DNA of 22,470 nt from Fimadaptatus sp948467645 (GCA_948467645.1 CAOKFD010000045.1:1-22470), one strand, 5' to 3'. Shown: positions 6,452 to 14,610, counted from the stretch's first letter. Notes: generated by a model from the letters alone, not told the origin. Made by a program: numbers and translations.

Positions 6452-7915
6452 TTACCCGCGTACCGAATAGTTCGGAGCTTCCTTGGTGATGGAGATGTCG
6501 TGCGGGTGGCTTTCGGTCAGACCGTTGTTGGTTATGCGGATGAACTCGCCGTTGGCGCGGAGGTCATCGATGGTGGCGGTGCCGCAGTAGCCCATCGAGG
6601 AGCGCAGGCCGCCTATCATCTGGTATACGGTGTCGCTCAGCGGCCCCTTATACGGCACGCGGCCTTCTACGCCCTCGGGAACCAGCTTCTTCTGATCCTC
6701 CTGGAAGTAGCGGTCGGACGAACCGTGCGCCTGCTGCATCGCGCCCAGGGAACCCATGCCGCGGTATACCTTGAACGAACGGCCCTGATAGATTTCCATC
6801 GCTCCGGGGCTTTCCTCCGTGCCCGCGAACAGACTGCCGATCATGACGGCGGACGCGCCCGCGGCGATTGCCTTGGGGATGTCGCCCGTGTACTTGATGC
6901 CGCCGTCCGCGATTATGCGCGCGCCCATGCGCTCGGCTTCCTGCGCGCAGTCCGCTATCGCGGTCAGCTGCGGTACGCCCACGCCCGATACTACGCGCGT
7001 GGTGCAGATGGAGCCGGGGCCTATGCCTACCTTAATTACATCGGCGCCCGCCTCGATCAGATCGTGGGTCGCGCTTGCGGTGGCTACGTTGCCCGCGATT
7101 ACCGGCAGGTTCGGATAGACTTCCTTTACGCGGCGTACGGTGTCGATAACGCCCTTGGAATGGCCGTGCGCGGTGTCGATCGCGATGATATCTACCTTCG
7201 CATTGACCAGCGCCGTCACGCGCTCCATGGTGTCGTGGGTTACGCCCACGCCCGCGCCGCAGAGCAAGCGGCCGCTTACGTCCTTGGCCGAGTTGGGGTA
7301 CTTGACCGCCTTTTCAATGTCCTTTATGGTGATTAGGCCGCGCAGGTTGAAGTTTTCGTCGACTATGGGCAGCTTCTCGATTTTGTGGCGAGCCAGAATC
7401 TTCTGAGCCTCCTGAAGCGTGGTGCCCACGGGCGCGGTTATCAGATTTTCGCGCGTCATGACCTCACCGATGCGGCGGGTGTAGTCCGTCTCAAAGCGCA
7501 GGTCGCGGTTGGTCAATATGCCTACCAGCTTGGGGCCTTCGGTTATCGGCACGCCCGATATGCGGTAGCGCTCCATCAGCGCCAGCGCGTCGGATATGCG
7601 GTGCTCCGGCGACAGGAAGAAGGGATCGATTATTACGCCGTGCTCGCTGCGCTTAACCTTGTCCACCTGATTGGCCTGTTCCTCGATCGACATATTCTTA
7701 TGGATGATGCCGATGCCGCCCTCGCGCGCCATCGCAATGGCAAGACGCGCATCGGTTACGGTATCCATCGCCGCGCTTATCAGCGGCACGTTGAGCTTGA
7801 TACCCTTGGTAAGCGTGACTGAAGTATCCACGTCGCGCGGCAGTACTTCGCTTTTGCGCGGTACCAGCAGCACGTCGTCAAACGTCAGACCCTCGCGTAT
7901 TACTGAACCCAGCAT
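6452..7915 (-). CDS. guaB: Inosine-5'-monophosphate dehydrogenase
   Basis: A 487-residue IMP dehydrogenase, which oxidises IMP to XMP with NAD, the committed step of GMP synthesis in the cytoplasm. The N-terminus has the diagnostic TFDDVLLVPR. Two CBS domains span about 95-205. The catalytic loop GIGPGSICTTR places active-site Cys304, and the flap region near the C-terminus is complete (YKGPLSDTVYQMIGGLRSSMGYCG). Length matches the family. The start at 7915 (MLGSVIREG) is supported by an AAAGGA site about 9 nt upstream; an upstream in-frame ATG at 8017 lies before the promoter and is rejected. It is monocistronic, with its own promoter and a hairpin after the stop. Confidence 0.97.
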   Translation of the reverse strand: MLGSVIREGLTFDDVLLVPRKSEVLPRDVDTSVTLTKGIKLNVPLISAAMDTVTDARLAIAMAREGGIGIIHKNMSIEEQANQVDKVKRSEHGVIIDPFFLSPEHRISDALALMERYRISGVPITEGPKLVGILTNRDLRFETDYTRRIGEVMTRENLITAPVGTTLQEAQKILARHKIEKLPIVDENFNLRGLITIKDIEKAVKYPNSAKDVSGRLLCGAGVGVTHDTMERVTALVNAKVDIIAIDTAHGHSKGVIDTVRRVKEVYPNLPVIAGNVATASATHDLIEAGADVIKVGIGPGSICTTRVVSGVGVPQLTAIADCAQEAERMGARIIADGGIKYTGDIPKAIAAGASAVMIGSLFAGTEESPGAMEIYQGRSFKVYRGMGSLGAMQQAHGSSDRYFQEDQKKLVPEGVEGRVPYKGPLSDTVYQMIGGLRSSMGYCGTATIDDLRANGEFIRITNNGLTESHPHDISITKEAPNYSVRG

Positions 7916-7984
7916 TTGATCCCATCCTTTCCGATATTCATATATTAGTATTGCAAACTGTAAGGGTGAAAATAGATTTGAAGA

Positions 7985-8013
7985 ATTATACGTCAATCCG
8001 CAATCTGTGTCAA
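7985..8013 (-). promoter_or_regulatory. Predicted guaB promoter
   Basis: On the minus strand TTGACA (8008-8013) and TATAAT (7985-7990) are separated by exactly 17 bp, a full consensus sigma-A type promoter. The predicted leader is about 60 nt, too short for a known purine riboswitch. Confidence 0.85.
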
Positions 8014-8360
8014 GCAATGTTGTCGCCGATTGAGTTAATTGTCAATTAAACCGCCAGCGCTCACACGATTTTTACGAACATTATCCTATTTAAGGCAATA
8101 CATTGTTTTGCGTCATTCGGAAAATGCACTTTTATATGTTTTAGTCAGATCAAAAAAGTTCGTACTTGCTCACTCCGCGGCCGGAGCAAGCGCTGTCTGG
8201 CCGAGTCAGCGCGCGATCTTTACCTTATCATGATATGGCCAAATGTATATCGCTCCCGGTGCATAAAGGGACTTCCTTTTCGGGGCGCGATGGTGTATAA
8301 TTCATTTATGAAAATGCGCCGCCGCATACCGCGGGCGCGATTATTTAGGAGGATTAAGCG
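8014..8360. other. Divergent intergenic region between guaB and the isomerase-like gene
   Basis: I see no gene or RNA. The guaB half is AT-rich. On the plus strand a perfect TATAAT at 8296-8301 could be the -10 of the downstream three-gene unit, but the sequence 17 bp upstream (TTCCTT) is a poor -35. AGGAGG lies 8 nt before the ATG at 8361. Confidence 0.5.
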
Positions 8361-9227
8361 ATGGCCAAATTTATACTCTCTGCATTTGCGGATGAAGCGT
8401 CTGCCTCGCTGGACGAGCAGATAGCGACGCTGAAGGCGCTTGGCATAAGTCATATAGAGCCGCGCAACGTGGACGGCACGAATGTATCCGACCTGACCGA
8501 AGAAGCGGCAAAGGCCGTACGCAAAAAGCTGGACGACGCGGGCATAGGCCTGTCGTCCATCGGCTCGCCCATCGGCAAGATCGATATTGCGGGCGACCTG
8601 GACAAGCACATTGAAAAGCTCAAAAACACTATCAATGTGGCCAACATACTGGGCGCAAAGTACATCCGCATGTTCTCGTTCTTCGTACCCGTGGGGCATG
8701 AGGACGAATATGAGACACAGGTATTTGCAGGCATGGAGCGCATGGTTGAGACCGCGCGCGGCACGGGCGTCAAGCTGGTGCACGAAAACGAGAAGGCCAT
8801 ATTCGGCGACAGCACCGATCGCTGCGTGCGCTTGATGGAGCGCTTTGCGCCCGAGCTGGGCTTTGCGTTCGACCCGTCCAACTTTGTGCAATGCGAGCAG
8901 GACACCAAGGCCGGTTTCCCCCGTCTGAAGAAGTACCTGACCTACATGCACATGAAGGATTCCAAGTTCCCGTCCAACGCCGAGCGCGAGCACCGCGACA
9001 TGGGCTTTGAGGGCGTATCGGACGCGCACCGTCCGGTGGGCCAGGGCGACGGCAACGTATCGTGGATAATCGACCAGCTGATCGACATGAATTACGAGGG
9101 CTTCATGACCATAGAGCCGCACCTGACCAACTGCGCGCTGGTGCCGGGCACGCCGGTGGACAAGTTCAACGCCGCCGCGCACGCCTTGATCGACCTGATC
9201 GAGTCCAAGGGTCAGAGCTGGGAATAA
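8361..9227 (+). CDS. Sugar phosphate isomerase/epimerase-like TIM-barrel protein
   Basis: A 288-residue member of the xylose-isomerase-like/AP endonuclease family 2 TIM-barrel group. Candidate metal ligands sit where expected: Glu in LVHENEK, Asp in AFDPSNF, His in YMHMKDS and Glu in MTIEPHL, together suggesting a divalent-metal sugar isomerase or epimerase. There is no signal peptide. AGGAGG is 8 nt upstream of the ATG. It is the first gene of a co-directional unit with an RNA methyltransferase (19 bp downstream) and a Gfo/Idh/MocA oxidoreductase. Isomerase-oxidoreductase pairs are common in inositol and sugar catabolism. The substrate is unknown. Confidence 0.85.
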   Translation: MAKFILSAFADEASASLDEQIATLKALGISHIEPRNVDGTNVSDLTEEAAKAVRKKLDDAGIGLSSIGSPIGKIDIAGDLDKHIEKLKNTINVANILGAKYIRMFSFFVPVGHEDEYETQVFAGMERMVETARGTGVKLVHENEKAIFGDSTDRCVRLMERFAPELGFAFDPSNFVQCEQDTKAGFPRLKKYLTYMHMKDSKFPSNAEREHRDMGFEGVSDAHRPVGQGDGNVSWIIDQLIDMNYEGFMTIEPHLTNCALVPGTPVDKFNAAAHALIDLIESKGQSWE

Positions 9228-9245
9228 TTAAAAGGAGCGGCATAT

Positions 9246-9980
9246 ATGCCCAAGCTGGAACCATACCGCAAGACGCTGGACTATTCGTACTGCTTAGGCG
9301 TGTTCCCGGCGCTGAAGCTGCTTGAGGCGCGTCCCGAATGCGCGACGCGGCTGCTGCTCAGCCCCGAGGGCGAGCGCAACGAGGGCGTTTCAAAGCTCAG
9401 GGCGCGCTGTGCCGAACTGGGCATACGCGAGGAGGAAGCCGCGCGCGTGCTTGAGCGCGTGTCGCGCAAGGAGAACTGTTACGCGGCGCTGGTGTTTAAC
9501 AAGTTCAGCGACGAGCTGGACGCAAAAAACAATCACGTCGTGCTGCACAACATATCCGACAGCGGCAATCTGGGGACGATACTGCGGACGCTGCTGGGGT
9601 TTGGCCTGAGGGACATTGCGATCATACGTCCTGCGGTGGACGCGTTCGACCCGCACGCGCTGCGTTCGTCGATGGGGGCGCTGTTTTTCCATAGGATAAG
9701 GTATTTTGATTCGTTTGAGGAATACCGCGCGCTTTATCCTGACCACATGCTGTACCCGTTCATGCTGGACGGGGCGATTGAGCTGGACGCGGCGTGCGCG
9801 GCGCGCCGGGAGCCTTACACGCTGATATTCGGCAACGAAGCGTCGGGTCTGCCGCACGAATTCAGCCAGATGGGGCAGAGCGTGGTTATACCTCACAACA
9901 ATCTGATTGATTCGCTGAATCTGGGCGTAGCCGCGTCGATAGGCGCGTACGCATTTACGCACACACATATCTCCGACTGA
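9246..9980 (+). CDS. SpoU/TrmH-family RNA 2'-O-methyltransferase
   Basis: A 244-residue SPOUT-class methyltransferase predicted to methylate a ribose 2'-OH in tRNA or rRNA using S-adenosylmethionine. The three SpoU motifs are in order: motif 1 around NISDSGNLGTILRT (about 103-116), motif 2 LIFGNEASGLP (about 193-203), and motif 3 IPHNNLIDSLNLGVAASIGAY in the C-terminal knot. The N-terminal about 90 residues resemble the RNA-binding extension of TrmH/RlmB-like proteins but are not clearly assignable. AAAGGAG (9231-9237) precedes the ATG. It is sandwiched between two sugar-metabolism-like genes with short spacers, so it is probably cotranscribed rather than functionally linked. The exact target nucleotide cannot be deduced. 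Confidence 0.9.
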   Translation: MPKLEPYRKTLDYSYCLGVFPALKLLEARPECATRLLLSPEGERNEGVSKLRARCAELGIREEEAARVLERVSRKENCYAALVFNKFSDELDAKNNHVVLHNISDSGNLGTILRTLLGFGLRDIAIIRPAVDAFDPHALRSSMGALFFHRIRYFDSFEEYRALYPDHMLYPFMLDGAIELDAACAARREPYTLIFGNEASGLPHEFSQMGQSVVIPHNNLIDSLNLGVAASIGAYAFTHTHISD

Positions 9981-10000
9981 ATCAAGGGAGGAATAATACA

Positions 10001-11056
10001 ATGAACACGCCTGTAAAGGTAGGCGTAATCGGCTGCGGCGGAATAAGCGCCGTGCATCTCAACTGCCTGTGCCGCATGGACAACGTGCAAGTGGCCGCGG
10101 TATGCGACATACGCCCGGAGCGTGCGCAGAAGGCGTTCGACTATTGCAAGGACACCCGCGGCTGGGAGCCGGCGATATATTCGGACTATCACGATCTGAT
10201 TGCGCGCGAGGACATCGACACGGTACATCTTTGCACGCCGCACTATCTGCACGCGCCGATGGCTTTGGATGCTATTAAGGCGGGCAAGTTTGTTTTGACC
10301 GAGAAGCCTATGGCTTCGACGGTCGAGGCGGCGCACGAGATGATCGCGAATGCGAACGGCCATCTGGCGGTCATATTCCAGAACCGCTACAATGGTTCGG
10401 TACAGACGCTGCGCAAGGTACTTAAGTCGGGCGAGCTGGGCGCGCTCAAGACCGTGCGTGCGAACGTACTCTGGCACCGCGAAGCGCCGTACTACACCGA
10501 GAGCGGCTGGCGCGGCCACATGGACACCGAGGGCGGCGGCACGCTGATCAACCAGTCGATACATACGCTCGACCTGATGCTCTACACGGTAGGCCCGGCC
10601 ACTCGCGTTAAGGGCAAGACGTCGATCGACTATCTTCAGGGCGTAATTGACGTTGAGGAGAGCGTACATGCGACGCTGGAATACGAGTGCGGCGCGCGCG
10701 GCATAATCAACTGCACGAACACGAACACAATCGACGCGCCGATCGAGGTAGAGTACATACTTGAAAAGGGCGCGCTGCTGCTGCGCGGCGACAATCTCTA
10801 CAAGTTTGTAGGCGACGAGTGCGAGGTTCTCTTCACCCCGCAGAAGCTTGACGTAGGCGGCAAGGCATACTGGGGCACGGGCCACCTGGCCGAAATAACC
10901 GACCTCTACAACCACCTGATCGAAGGCAAGTCCTTCTGGCTGGACGGCGTACAGGCTTTCCCCGCCCTGAACCTGGTAAAGGCCATCCAGCAAAGCTCCG
11001 TCGAAGACCGCTGGGTAGAACTCGAAAAGATGCCGTTTGAGAACGGGATTGGGTAA
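10001..11056 (+). CDS. Gfo/Idh/MocA-family NAD(P)-dependent oxidoreductase
   Basis: A 351-residue two-domain dehydrogenase. The N-terminal Rossmann domain begins VGVIGCGGISAVH, giving the GxGxxG dinucleotide site. TEKPMAST at about 103-110 is the family EKP motif. The C-terminal alpha/beta domain carries GGGTLINQSIHTLDLM, where the His is the usual catalytic residue. The length is typical. GGGAGG precedes the ATG, 20 bp after the methyltransferase gene. Such enzymes oxidise or epimerise sugars, inositols or their derivatives; pairing with the TIM-barrel isomerase-like protein two genes upstream supports a carbohydrate or cyclitol substrate, which remains an inference. Confidence 0.92.
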   Translation: MNTPVKVGVIGCGGISAVHLNCLCRMDNVQVAAVCDIRPERAQKAFDYCKDTRGWEPAIYSDYHDLIAREDIDTVHLCTPHYLHAPMALDAIKAGKFVLTEKPMASTVEAAHEMIANANGHLAVIFQNRYNGSVQTLRKVLKSGELGALKTVRANVLWHREAPYYTESGWRGHMDTEGGGTLINQSIHTLDLMLYTVGPATRVKGKTSIDYLQGVIDVEESVHATLEYECGARGIINCTNTNTIDAPIEVEYILEKGALLLRGDNLYKFVGDECEVLFTPQKLDVGGKAYWGTGHLAEITDLYNHLIEGKSFWLDGVQAFPALNLVKAIQQSSVEDRWVELEKMPFENGIG

Positions 11057-11073
11057 GGAACGGGGGGTTACGT

Positions 11074-11103
11074 GTTCTTTCTTTTTAGAAAAAAAGAAAG
11101 AAC
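11074..11103. repeat. GTTCTTTC hairpin repeat, copy A4
   Basis: GTTCTTTCTTTTT (11074-11086) and AAAAAGAAAGAAC (11091-11103) form a perfect 13-bp stem with a 4-nt loop. It begins 18 bp after the oxidoreductase stop. The flanking TTACGT/GGGGG is on the left, so this copy is inverted relative to A1 and A3. It may mark the 3' end of the three-gene transcript. Confidence 0.75.
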
Positions 11104-11584
11104 CAAAGAAAAACCGATTGGGTCTTTCTCCCGGTTGATTAGCTTTCGTTCGATACTGGGTTACGGTTTTCTTTATACGAGAGGCGGCGCGGCTTGCGCT
11201 GTCTCTCGATTTTTTTATCCGCTATGAGCCAGCGGCGGTTATTGTTTTCGCTGGTGATTCTTATCACGCGAGGTTGTTATCTGGAGCGTTTCGGGATACC
11301 GCGAATCGGGGTTACTTATTTAAGATGGGTTTCGCCCGCGGCGGGTTCACCGCCACGCAAGCGGGGCGGCTCAGGGGAAAGTCGGGGCGCTTCCCGCGCT
11401 TAACCATAAATCGGAGTTAAGCGCGGGAAGATACCGTCCGGACGCAATCAGGTTGTATGAGCATCGCTTCATTGTCCGCGCCCACCATAAATTAAAGTGG
11501 GCGCGGAAGGTGCAATCAGTCCTCGAGGTTCTGTATGAGCTTCTTCCACGCTCAGAGAGCAACAAAGCAATAAGCACGGCAAAC
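11104..11584 (-). repeat. Inverted copy of the palindromic repeat mosaic (modules B, F, C, D3)
   Basis: There is no credible gene. Reading leftward it parallels 200-640: module D3 at 11455-11560, including the 10-bp stem CCGCGCCCAC (11476-11485) / GTGGGCGCGG (11497-11506); a 15-bp hairpin CTTCCCGCGCTTAAC / GTTAAGCGCGGGAAG at about 11391-11431; diverged C and B modules; and module F at 11158-11193 in plus orientation. The cloverleaf element E found at both window ends is absent here. The ORFs covering this block are repeat sequence. Confidence 0.65.
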
Positions 11585-11668
11585 ATGAAGCTATTCTTTG
11601 ACGAAAACGGCGTGGACTATCCGACGTGGCGCGAGCTGGAGCGGGAGGCCGCGAAGTACTTAAAGTAA
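11585..11668 (+). pseudogene. Possible gene fragment of 27 codons
   Basis: From an ATG at 11585 to TAA at 11666 the frame reads MKLFFDENGVDYPTWRELER and then EAAKYLK. It has protein-like composition, unlike the repeat DNA just upstream. No ribosome binding site precedes it, and in the same frame it runs on from the repeat. It may be the surviving 3' end of a gene cut by the repeat block, or a chance frame. No family is recognised. Confidence 0.25.
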
Positions 11669-11720
11669 AAATGCATGGGGAAGCGAGTATGGCATACACT
11701 GCCTTAGCAGCAAAAACAAT

Positions 11721-11756
11721 TGCGCCGCGAGAGGACTTTCACACTCTCGCGGCGCA
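11721..11756 (-). terminator. Rho-independent terminator of the MgtC-type gene
   Basis: A perfect 13-bp stem (11721-11733 with 11744-11756, arm TGCGCCGCGAGAG) lies 8 bp past the stop codon. On the minus strand it is followed by ATTGTTTTTGC, giving a short U-rich tail. Confidence 0.85.
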
Positions 11757-11763
11757 AACTATT

Positions 11764-12438
11764 TTAAGTATTGGTGGTAGTAACGCTCATTATATTGGGA
11801 TGCTCCGATATGTCCTGCACTATGTCCGCATACGATACGTTGCGCGGCAGGTGCAGCACATACGTGTTGGTGTAAATGTTATTAGGTTGGCGGTTATCCA
11901 CGTGGAAGTCCAGATCCTCCACCTTTATACCCCGCCGCGTCATGTAATCGGTAAGGTATGTTATCGTCTCTTTTCGGTGTATGAACTGCACCACGACCTT
12001 CTTGACCGAGTTTACGTGCATTATCTTGGCCAGCGCCATCAGCACCACCATTACCAGCACGCAGCCTATGCCCGCTATCCAGTAATAGCCCATGCCCGCC
12101 GCCAGTCCCAGGCACGCCGCGTTCCACAGCGACGCCGCCGTCGTAAGGCCCGACACGCGCTTCTGCGACATGAATATCGTGCCCGCGCCCAAGAAGCCTA
12201 TGCCAGATACCACCTGCGCGATTACGCGGCCCATGCTCAGGTTGATGTGTTCGTTGCCCAGCGCGACTATGCGAGCCTCCATTTCGGTTTCTATCATTGC
12301 GATGATACATGCTCCCAGACATACCAGCACATGCGTTCGCATACCTGCGGGGCGGTGCTTGCGTTCGCGCTCCAGCCCGATGACAGTACCTATCATAAGC
12401 GCAAAACAGGTACGTGCTACTACCTCATAAACGGCCAA
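11764..12438 (-). CDS. MgtC/SapB-family membrane protein
   Basis: A 224-residue protein. The N-terminal part is hydrophobic, with the conserved GTVIGLERERKHRPAGMRTH region and SGIGFLGAGTIF, both hallmarks of the MgtC/SapB family; about four to five membrane segments fall in residues 5-140. A soluble C-terminal region (about 145-224) fits the ACT-like domain of longer members. The start is TTG at 12438 because GGAGG lies 9 nt upstream and a consensus promoter lies just behind it; an ATG further upstream (12558) would precede the promoter. MgtC proteins are linked to magnesium limitation and, in pathogens, to intracellular survival. It is monocistronic. Confidence 0.9.
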   Translation of the reverse strand: MAVYEVVARTCFALMIGTVIGLERERKHRPAGMRTHVLVCLGACIIAMIETEMEARIVALGNEHINLSMGRVIAQVVSGIGFLGAGTIFMSQKRVSGLTTAASLWNAACLGLAAGMGYYWIAGIGCVLVMVVLMALAKIMHVNSVKKVVVQFIHRKETITYLTDYMTRRGIKVEDLDFHVDNRQPNNIYTNTYVLHLPRNVSYADIVQDISEHPNIMSVTTTNT

Positions 12439-12471
12439 AATTGTTCGCCTCCGAATTGGTGGAATGTACGA

Positions 12472-12500
12472 ATTATACCATACCTTGAAGGTGGGTTCAA
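12472..12500 (-). promoter_or_regulatory. Predicted promoter of the MgtC-type gene
   Basis: TTGAAC (12495-12500) and TATAAT (12472-12477) on the minus strand are 17 bp apart, placing transcription start near 12465 and a leader of about 27 nt that contains the GGAGG. This supports the TTG start and leaves no room for a magnesium-sensing riboswitch. Confidence 0.8.
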
Positions 12501-12829
12501 TAAAAGCATGAAATAAACTGACAAAAAAATTGCGTGCTGCTATCAAAACGCTTATCAAAACGCACTTATATGCAAGTTTAGAATTGGCTTAATCGGCATC
12601 AACGCTAATTTAATATTGGCTTACTGGCTTTTGCCATATAAGTTATTGTTCGCTATCTGAGCGCCGAAATTGCGGCTTTTGCTTAGATAGGCATAAACCG
12701 GCGTGATTTTGCTGCCCGCCTTCACAATCGCCATGCGCTCCTAACGCAAGCTTTGCGCGCACAGGCTGGATTTTACGGCGGGCAAGGCGTACAATGCCCG
12801 GTAGAACTTAACTCATTGGGAGGCTTAAT
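12501..12829. other. Intergenic region upstream of the ADP-ribose pyrophosphatase gene
   Basis: I see no gene. The left half is AT-rich. A possible -10, TACAAT, at about 12790-12795 has no convincing -35. TTGGGAGG precedes the ATG at 12830 and is a good ribosome binding site. Confidence 0.45.
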
Positions 12830-13378
12830 ATGAATACTCAGGATATGATCGAGCACAAGCTGAGCGGCGAAAAGGTATTCGACGGCGCGCTTTTGCATAT
12901 AGAGCACTGGCAGGTGCGCCTGCCCGACGGCCGCACGGCGCTGCGCGAAATCGCGCGCCACATCGGCGCGGTGGCTGTCGTGCCGGTGGACGAGGACGGA
13001 TATGTTACCGTGGTTTACCAGTACCGCCCCGCGATAGGCCGCGTGATGCTGGAAATTCCCGCGGGCAAGCTGGACTCGGCGGACGAGGACAGACTGGAAG
13101 CCGCCCAGCGTGAACTGCGCGAGGAAACCGGCCTTACCGCGAGTAGCTGGACGCGCCTTGCCGACATAGTGCCCTCGCCGGGCTACCTTACCGAGCGGAT
13201 AACGCTCTTTTTGGCCAAGGGCCTCAGCCAGGGCGAGACCGACCCGGACGACGACGAATTCCTGAACGTGGAGCGCATACCTCTAACGGAGCTGGTCGGG
13301 CGCGTGATGCGCGGCGAGATTGAGGACGCAAAGACGCAGAGCGGCCTGCTTATGGCGGCGCGCGCGCTGGGCGTATGA
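12830..13378 (+). CDS. nudF: ADP-ribose pyrophosphatase (Nudix)
   Basis: A 182-residue Nudix hydrolase of the ADP-ribose pyrophosphatase type, which splits ADP-ribose into AMP and ribose 5-phosphate. YQYRPAIGRVMLEIPAGKLD (63-82) is the characteristic substrate-binding stretch. The Nudix box follows, with R94-E95 and E98-E99-T-G101. A conserved Pro-Gly lies in SPGYLTE downstream. As I count it, the box has one residue more than usual between its first Gly (79) and Glu86. The ATG is preceded by GGGAGG. The stop overlaps the next gene's start by 4 bp (ATGA), so the two are coupled. The orthology implied by the gene symbol is likely but rests on motifs only. Confidence 0.88.
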   Translation: MNTQDMIEHKLSGEKVFDGALLHIEHWQVRLPDGRTALREIARHIGAVAVVPVDEDGYVTVVYQYRPAIGRVMLEIPAGKLDSADEDRLEAAQRELREETGLTASSWTRLADIVPSPGYLTERITLFLAKGLSQGETDPDDDEFLNVERIPLTELVGRVMRGEIEDAKTQSGLLMAARALGV

Positions 13379-14187
13379 CCGGGCTTATCATCGCGGCGGC
13401 GGTAGTACTGCTAATCATAATCGTACTGCCCGAGGCATTGCCGCGCCCCCGCGATGAGTTTAATGACTTTGAAGGCTGGGCGCGCATACCGGCGGCGCAC
13501 CGCGGGCTGACAGGGCCGGACGCGCCCGAGAATACGGCGGCGGCGTTCAGGCGCGCGGCCGACGCGGGACTGAATATCGAGCTGGATGTAAGGCAGTGCC
13601 GCGACGGCCTTGTGATAATGCACGATGGCTGTATCGACCTGCCCTCGGGCGGGACGCGGCGCGTGCGCGATATGACCGTGGCGGAGCTGAAGCAGCTGAA
13701 ACTGCCCGGCGGCGCGGAGATCGCAACGCTTGACGAGGCGCTTGAGGCAGTTGCCGGGCGCGTGGGACTTATAATAGAAATAAAGGACGTTGGCGTGATG
13801 AGCGCGATACGCATCTGCGACGTGCTCGCGCCCGTACTGCGCGCGTATAGCGGGCCGTATTGCGTGGAGTCATTCAACCCGTGGGCACTGCGCAAGTTCC
13901 AAAACCGCCTGCCCGACGTGCCGCGCGGCCAGCTCGTGCCCTCGTTCGGCTCGGCACGCAAGCAGTGCGGCATGGCTGCGGGCTGGATATTTTCCAATAT
14001 ACTGCTTTGCCCGATGTCGCGCCCCGCGTTCGTGGCGTATGAGTACGATAAGCCCCAAACGCGCGGCCTGAAGGCATGGATAAGGCGCGGCGGCAGGTGC
14101 GCCGTGTGGACTGTGATAGGCGAGGATGACCTGCGGCGAGAAATGGCTAAGGGTAATATCGTGATATTTGAGGAAGCGCAGGAATAG
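13375..14187 (+). CDS. Glycerophosphodiester phosphodiesterase, membrane-anchored
   Basis: A 270-residue GDPD-family protein that hydrolyses glycerophosphodiesters to glycerol 3-phosphate and an alcohol. Residues about 3-19 form one hydrophobic segment, so the enzyme is probably anchored rather than freely secreted. The catalytic pattern is complete: His42 in AHRGL, E52-N-T in PENTAAAF, Glu69 and Asp71 in IELDVRQ, His83-Asp84 in IMHDG, and a later Glu in IEIKD. The length is near the family norm. It overlaps the ADP-ribose pyrophosphatase gene by 4 bp and shares its promoter. A GC-rich palindrome follows. The role is probably phospholipid turnover or scavenging. Confidence 0.9.
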   Translation: MTGLIIAAAVVLLIIIVLPEALPRPRDEFNDFEGWARIPAAHRGLTGPDAPENTAAAFRRAADAGLNIELDVRQCRDGLVIMHDGCIDLPSGGTRRVRDMTVAELKQLKLPGGAEIATLDEALEAVAGRVGLIIEIKDVGVMSAIRICDVLAPVLRAYSGPYCVESFNPWALRKFQNRLPDVPRGQLVPSFGSARKQCGMAAGWIFSNILLCPMSRPAFVAYEYDKPQTRGLKAWIRRGGRCAVWTVIGEDDLRREMAKGNIVIFEEAQE

Positions 14188-14232
14188 GCCGACGCAATAT
14201 TTGATCGACAGGAACCGAAACTGTAAATAAAC

Positions 14233-14276
14233 CGCGCCCGCCCGAAGCAGTACAGACTATGCTTCGGGCGGGCGCG
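14233..14276. terminator. 16-bp GC-rich hairpin between convergent genes
   Basis: CGCGCCCGCCCGAAGC (14233-14248) pairs perfectly with 14261-14276 across a 12-nt loop. It lies between the 3' ends of the phosphodiesterase gene (+) and the Asn-rich peptide gene (-). There is no T-tract on either side, so it is a barrier or 3'-end-protecting hairpin rather than a textbook terminator. Confidence 0.6.
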
Positions 14277-14295
14277 CGTGCGTTGAGGCAGGCAA

Positions 14296-14610
14296 TCAGT
14301 TGCCGTTTTTGTTGATGATATTGAGGCTGATGTTATTTATATTGCCGGTTAAGCCAGTGACTAAATTATTGCCGTTGGTGATTATGCTTAGGTCGGCGGA
14401 GTTGTTTCTGATGTTCAGGTCAATGCGGTTGCTATTTGTGTTTAGCGTCATGTCGATGTTGCTGTTTTTAATCAGATTGCGGTCAGTGTTGAAGTTCAGA
14501 TTGTTGTTGTTAATCAGGTTGCGGTCAGTGTCGAAGATAAGATTGTTGTTGCCGCCGGTCACTTTGGTTAAATCGTCGTCGGGGATGGGATTGACTGGAT
14601 GCTTGTCCAT
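14296..14610 (-). CDS. Asn-rich peptide with double-glycine leader
   Basis: A 104-residue protein. The first 20 residues, MDKHPVNPIPDDDLTKVTGG, look like a double-glycine leader of the kind cut by peptidase-containing ABC exporters (hydrophobic positions, then V-T-G-G). The predicted 84-residue mature part is dominated by Asn, with imperfect repeats of the form DTDRNLI-NNNN / NTDRNLI-KNSN. It has no Cys, so it is not a disulfide bacteriocin, and the repeats could stack as a small beta-solenoid. The start at 14610 is chosen over 14643 because GAGGT lies 7 nt upstream. Base composition is clearly lower in GC than the neighbours. No exporter, immunity gene or modification enzyme is nearby. The function is unknown; a secreted or cell-surface role is inferred. 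Confidence 0.75.
   Translation of the reverse strand: MDKHPVNPIPDDDLTKVTGGNNNLIFDTDRNLINNNNLNFNTDRNLIKNSNIDMTLNTNSNRIDLNIRNNSADLSIITNGNNLVTGLTGNINNISLNIINKNGN

Noticed and set aside
7916..7978. A riboswitch in the guaB leader
   Set aside because: The leader from the predicted start is only about 60 nt and shows no purine-aptamer features.
8039..8233. A 64-codon ORF between guaB and the isomerase-like gene
   Set aside because: It has no ribosome binding site, no family resemblance and intergenic-like composition.
9893..10993. A 366-codon minus-strand frame opposite the oxidoreductase
   Set aside because: It is a GC-rich shadow. The plus-strand frame has a full Gfo/Idh/MocA motif set.
11626..12516. 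A 296-codon plus-strand frame
   Set aside because: It is antisense to the MgtC-type gene and runs through its terminator. Its composition (His, Arg, Tyr rich) is that of a shadow frame.
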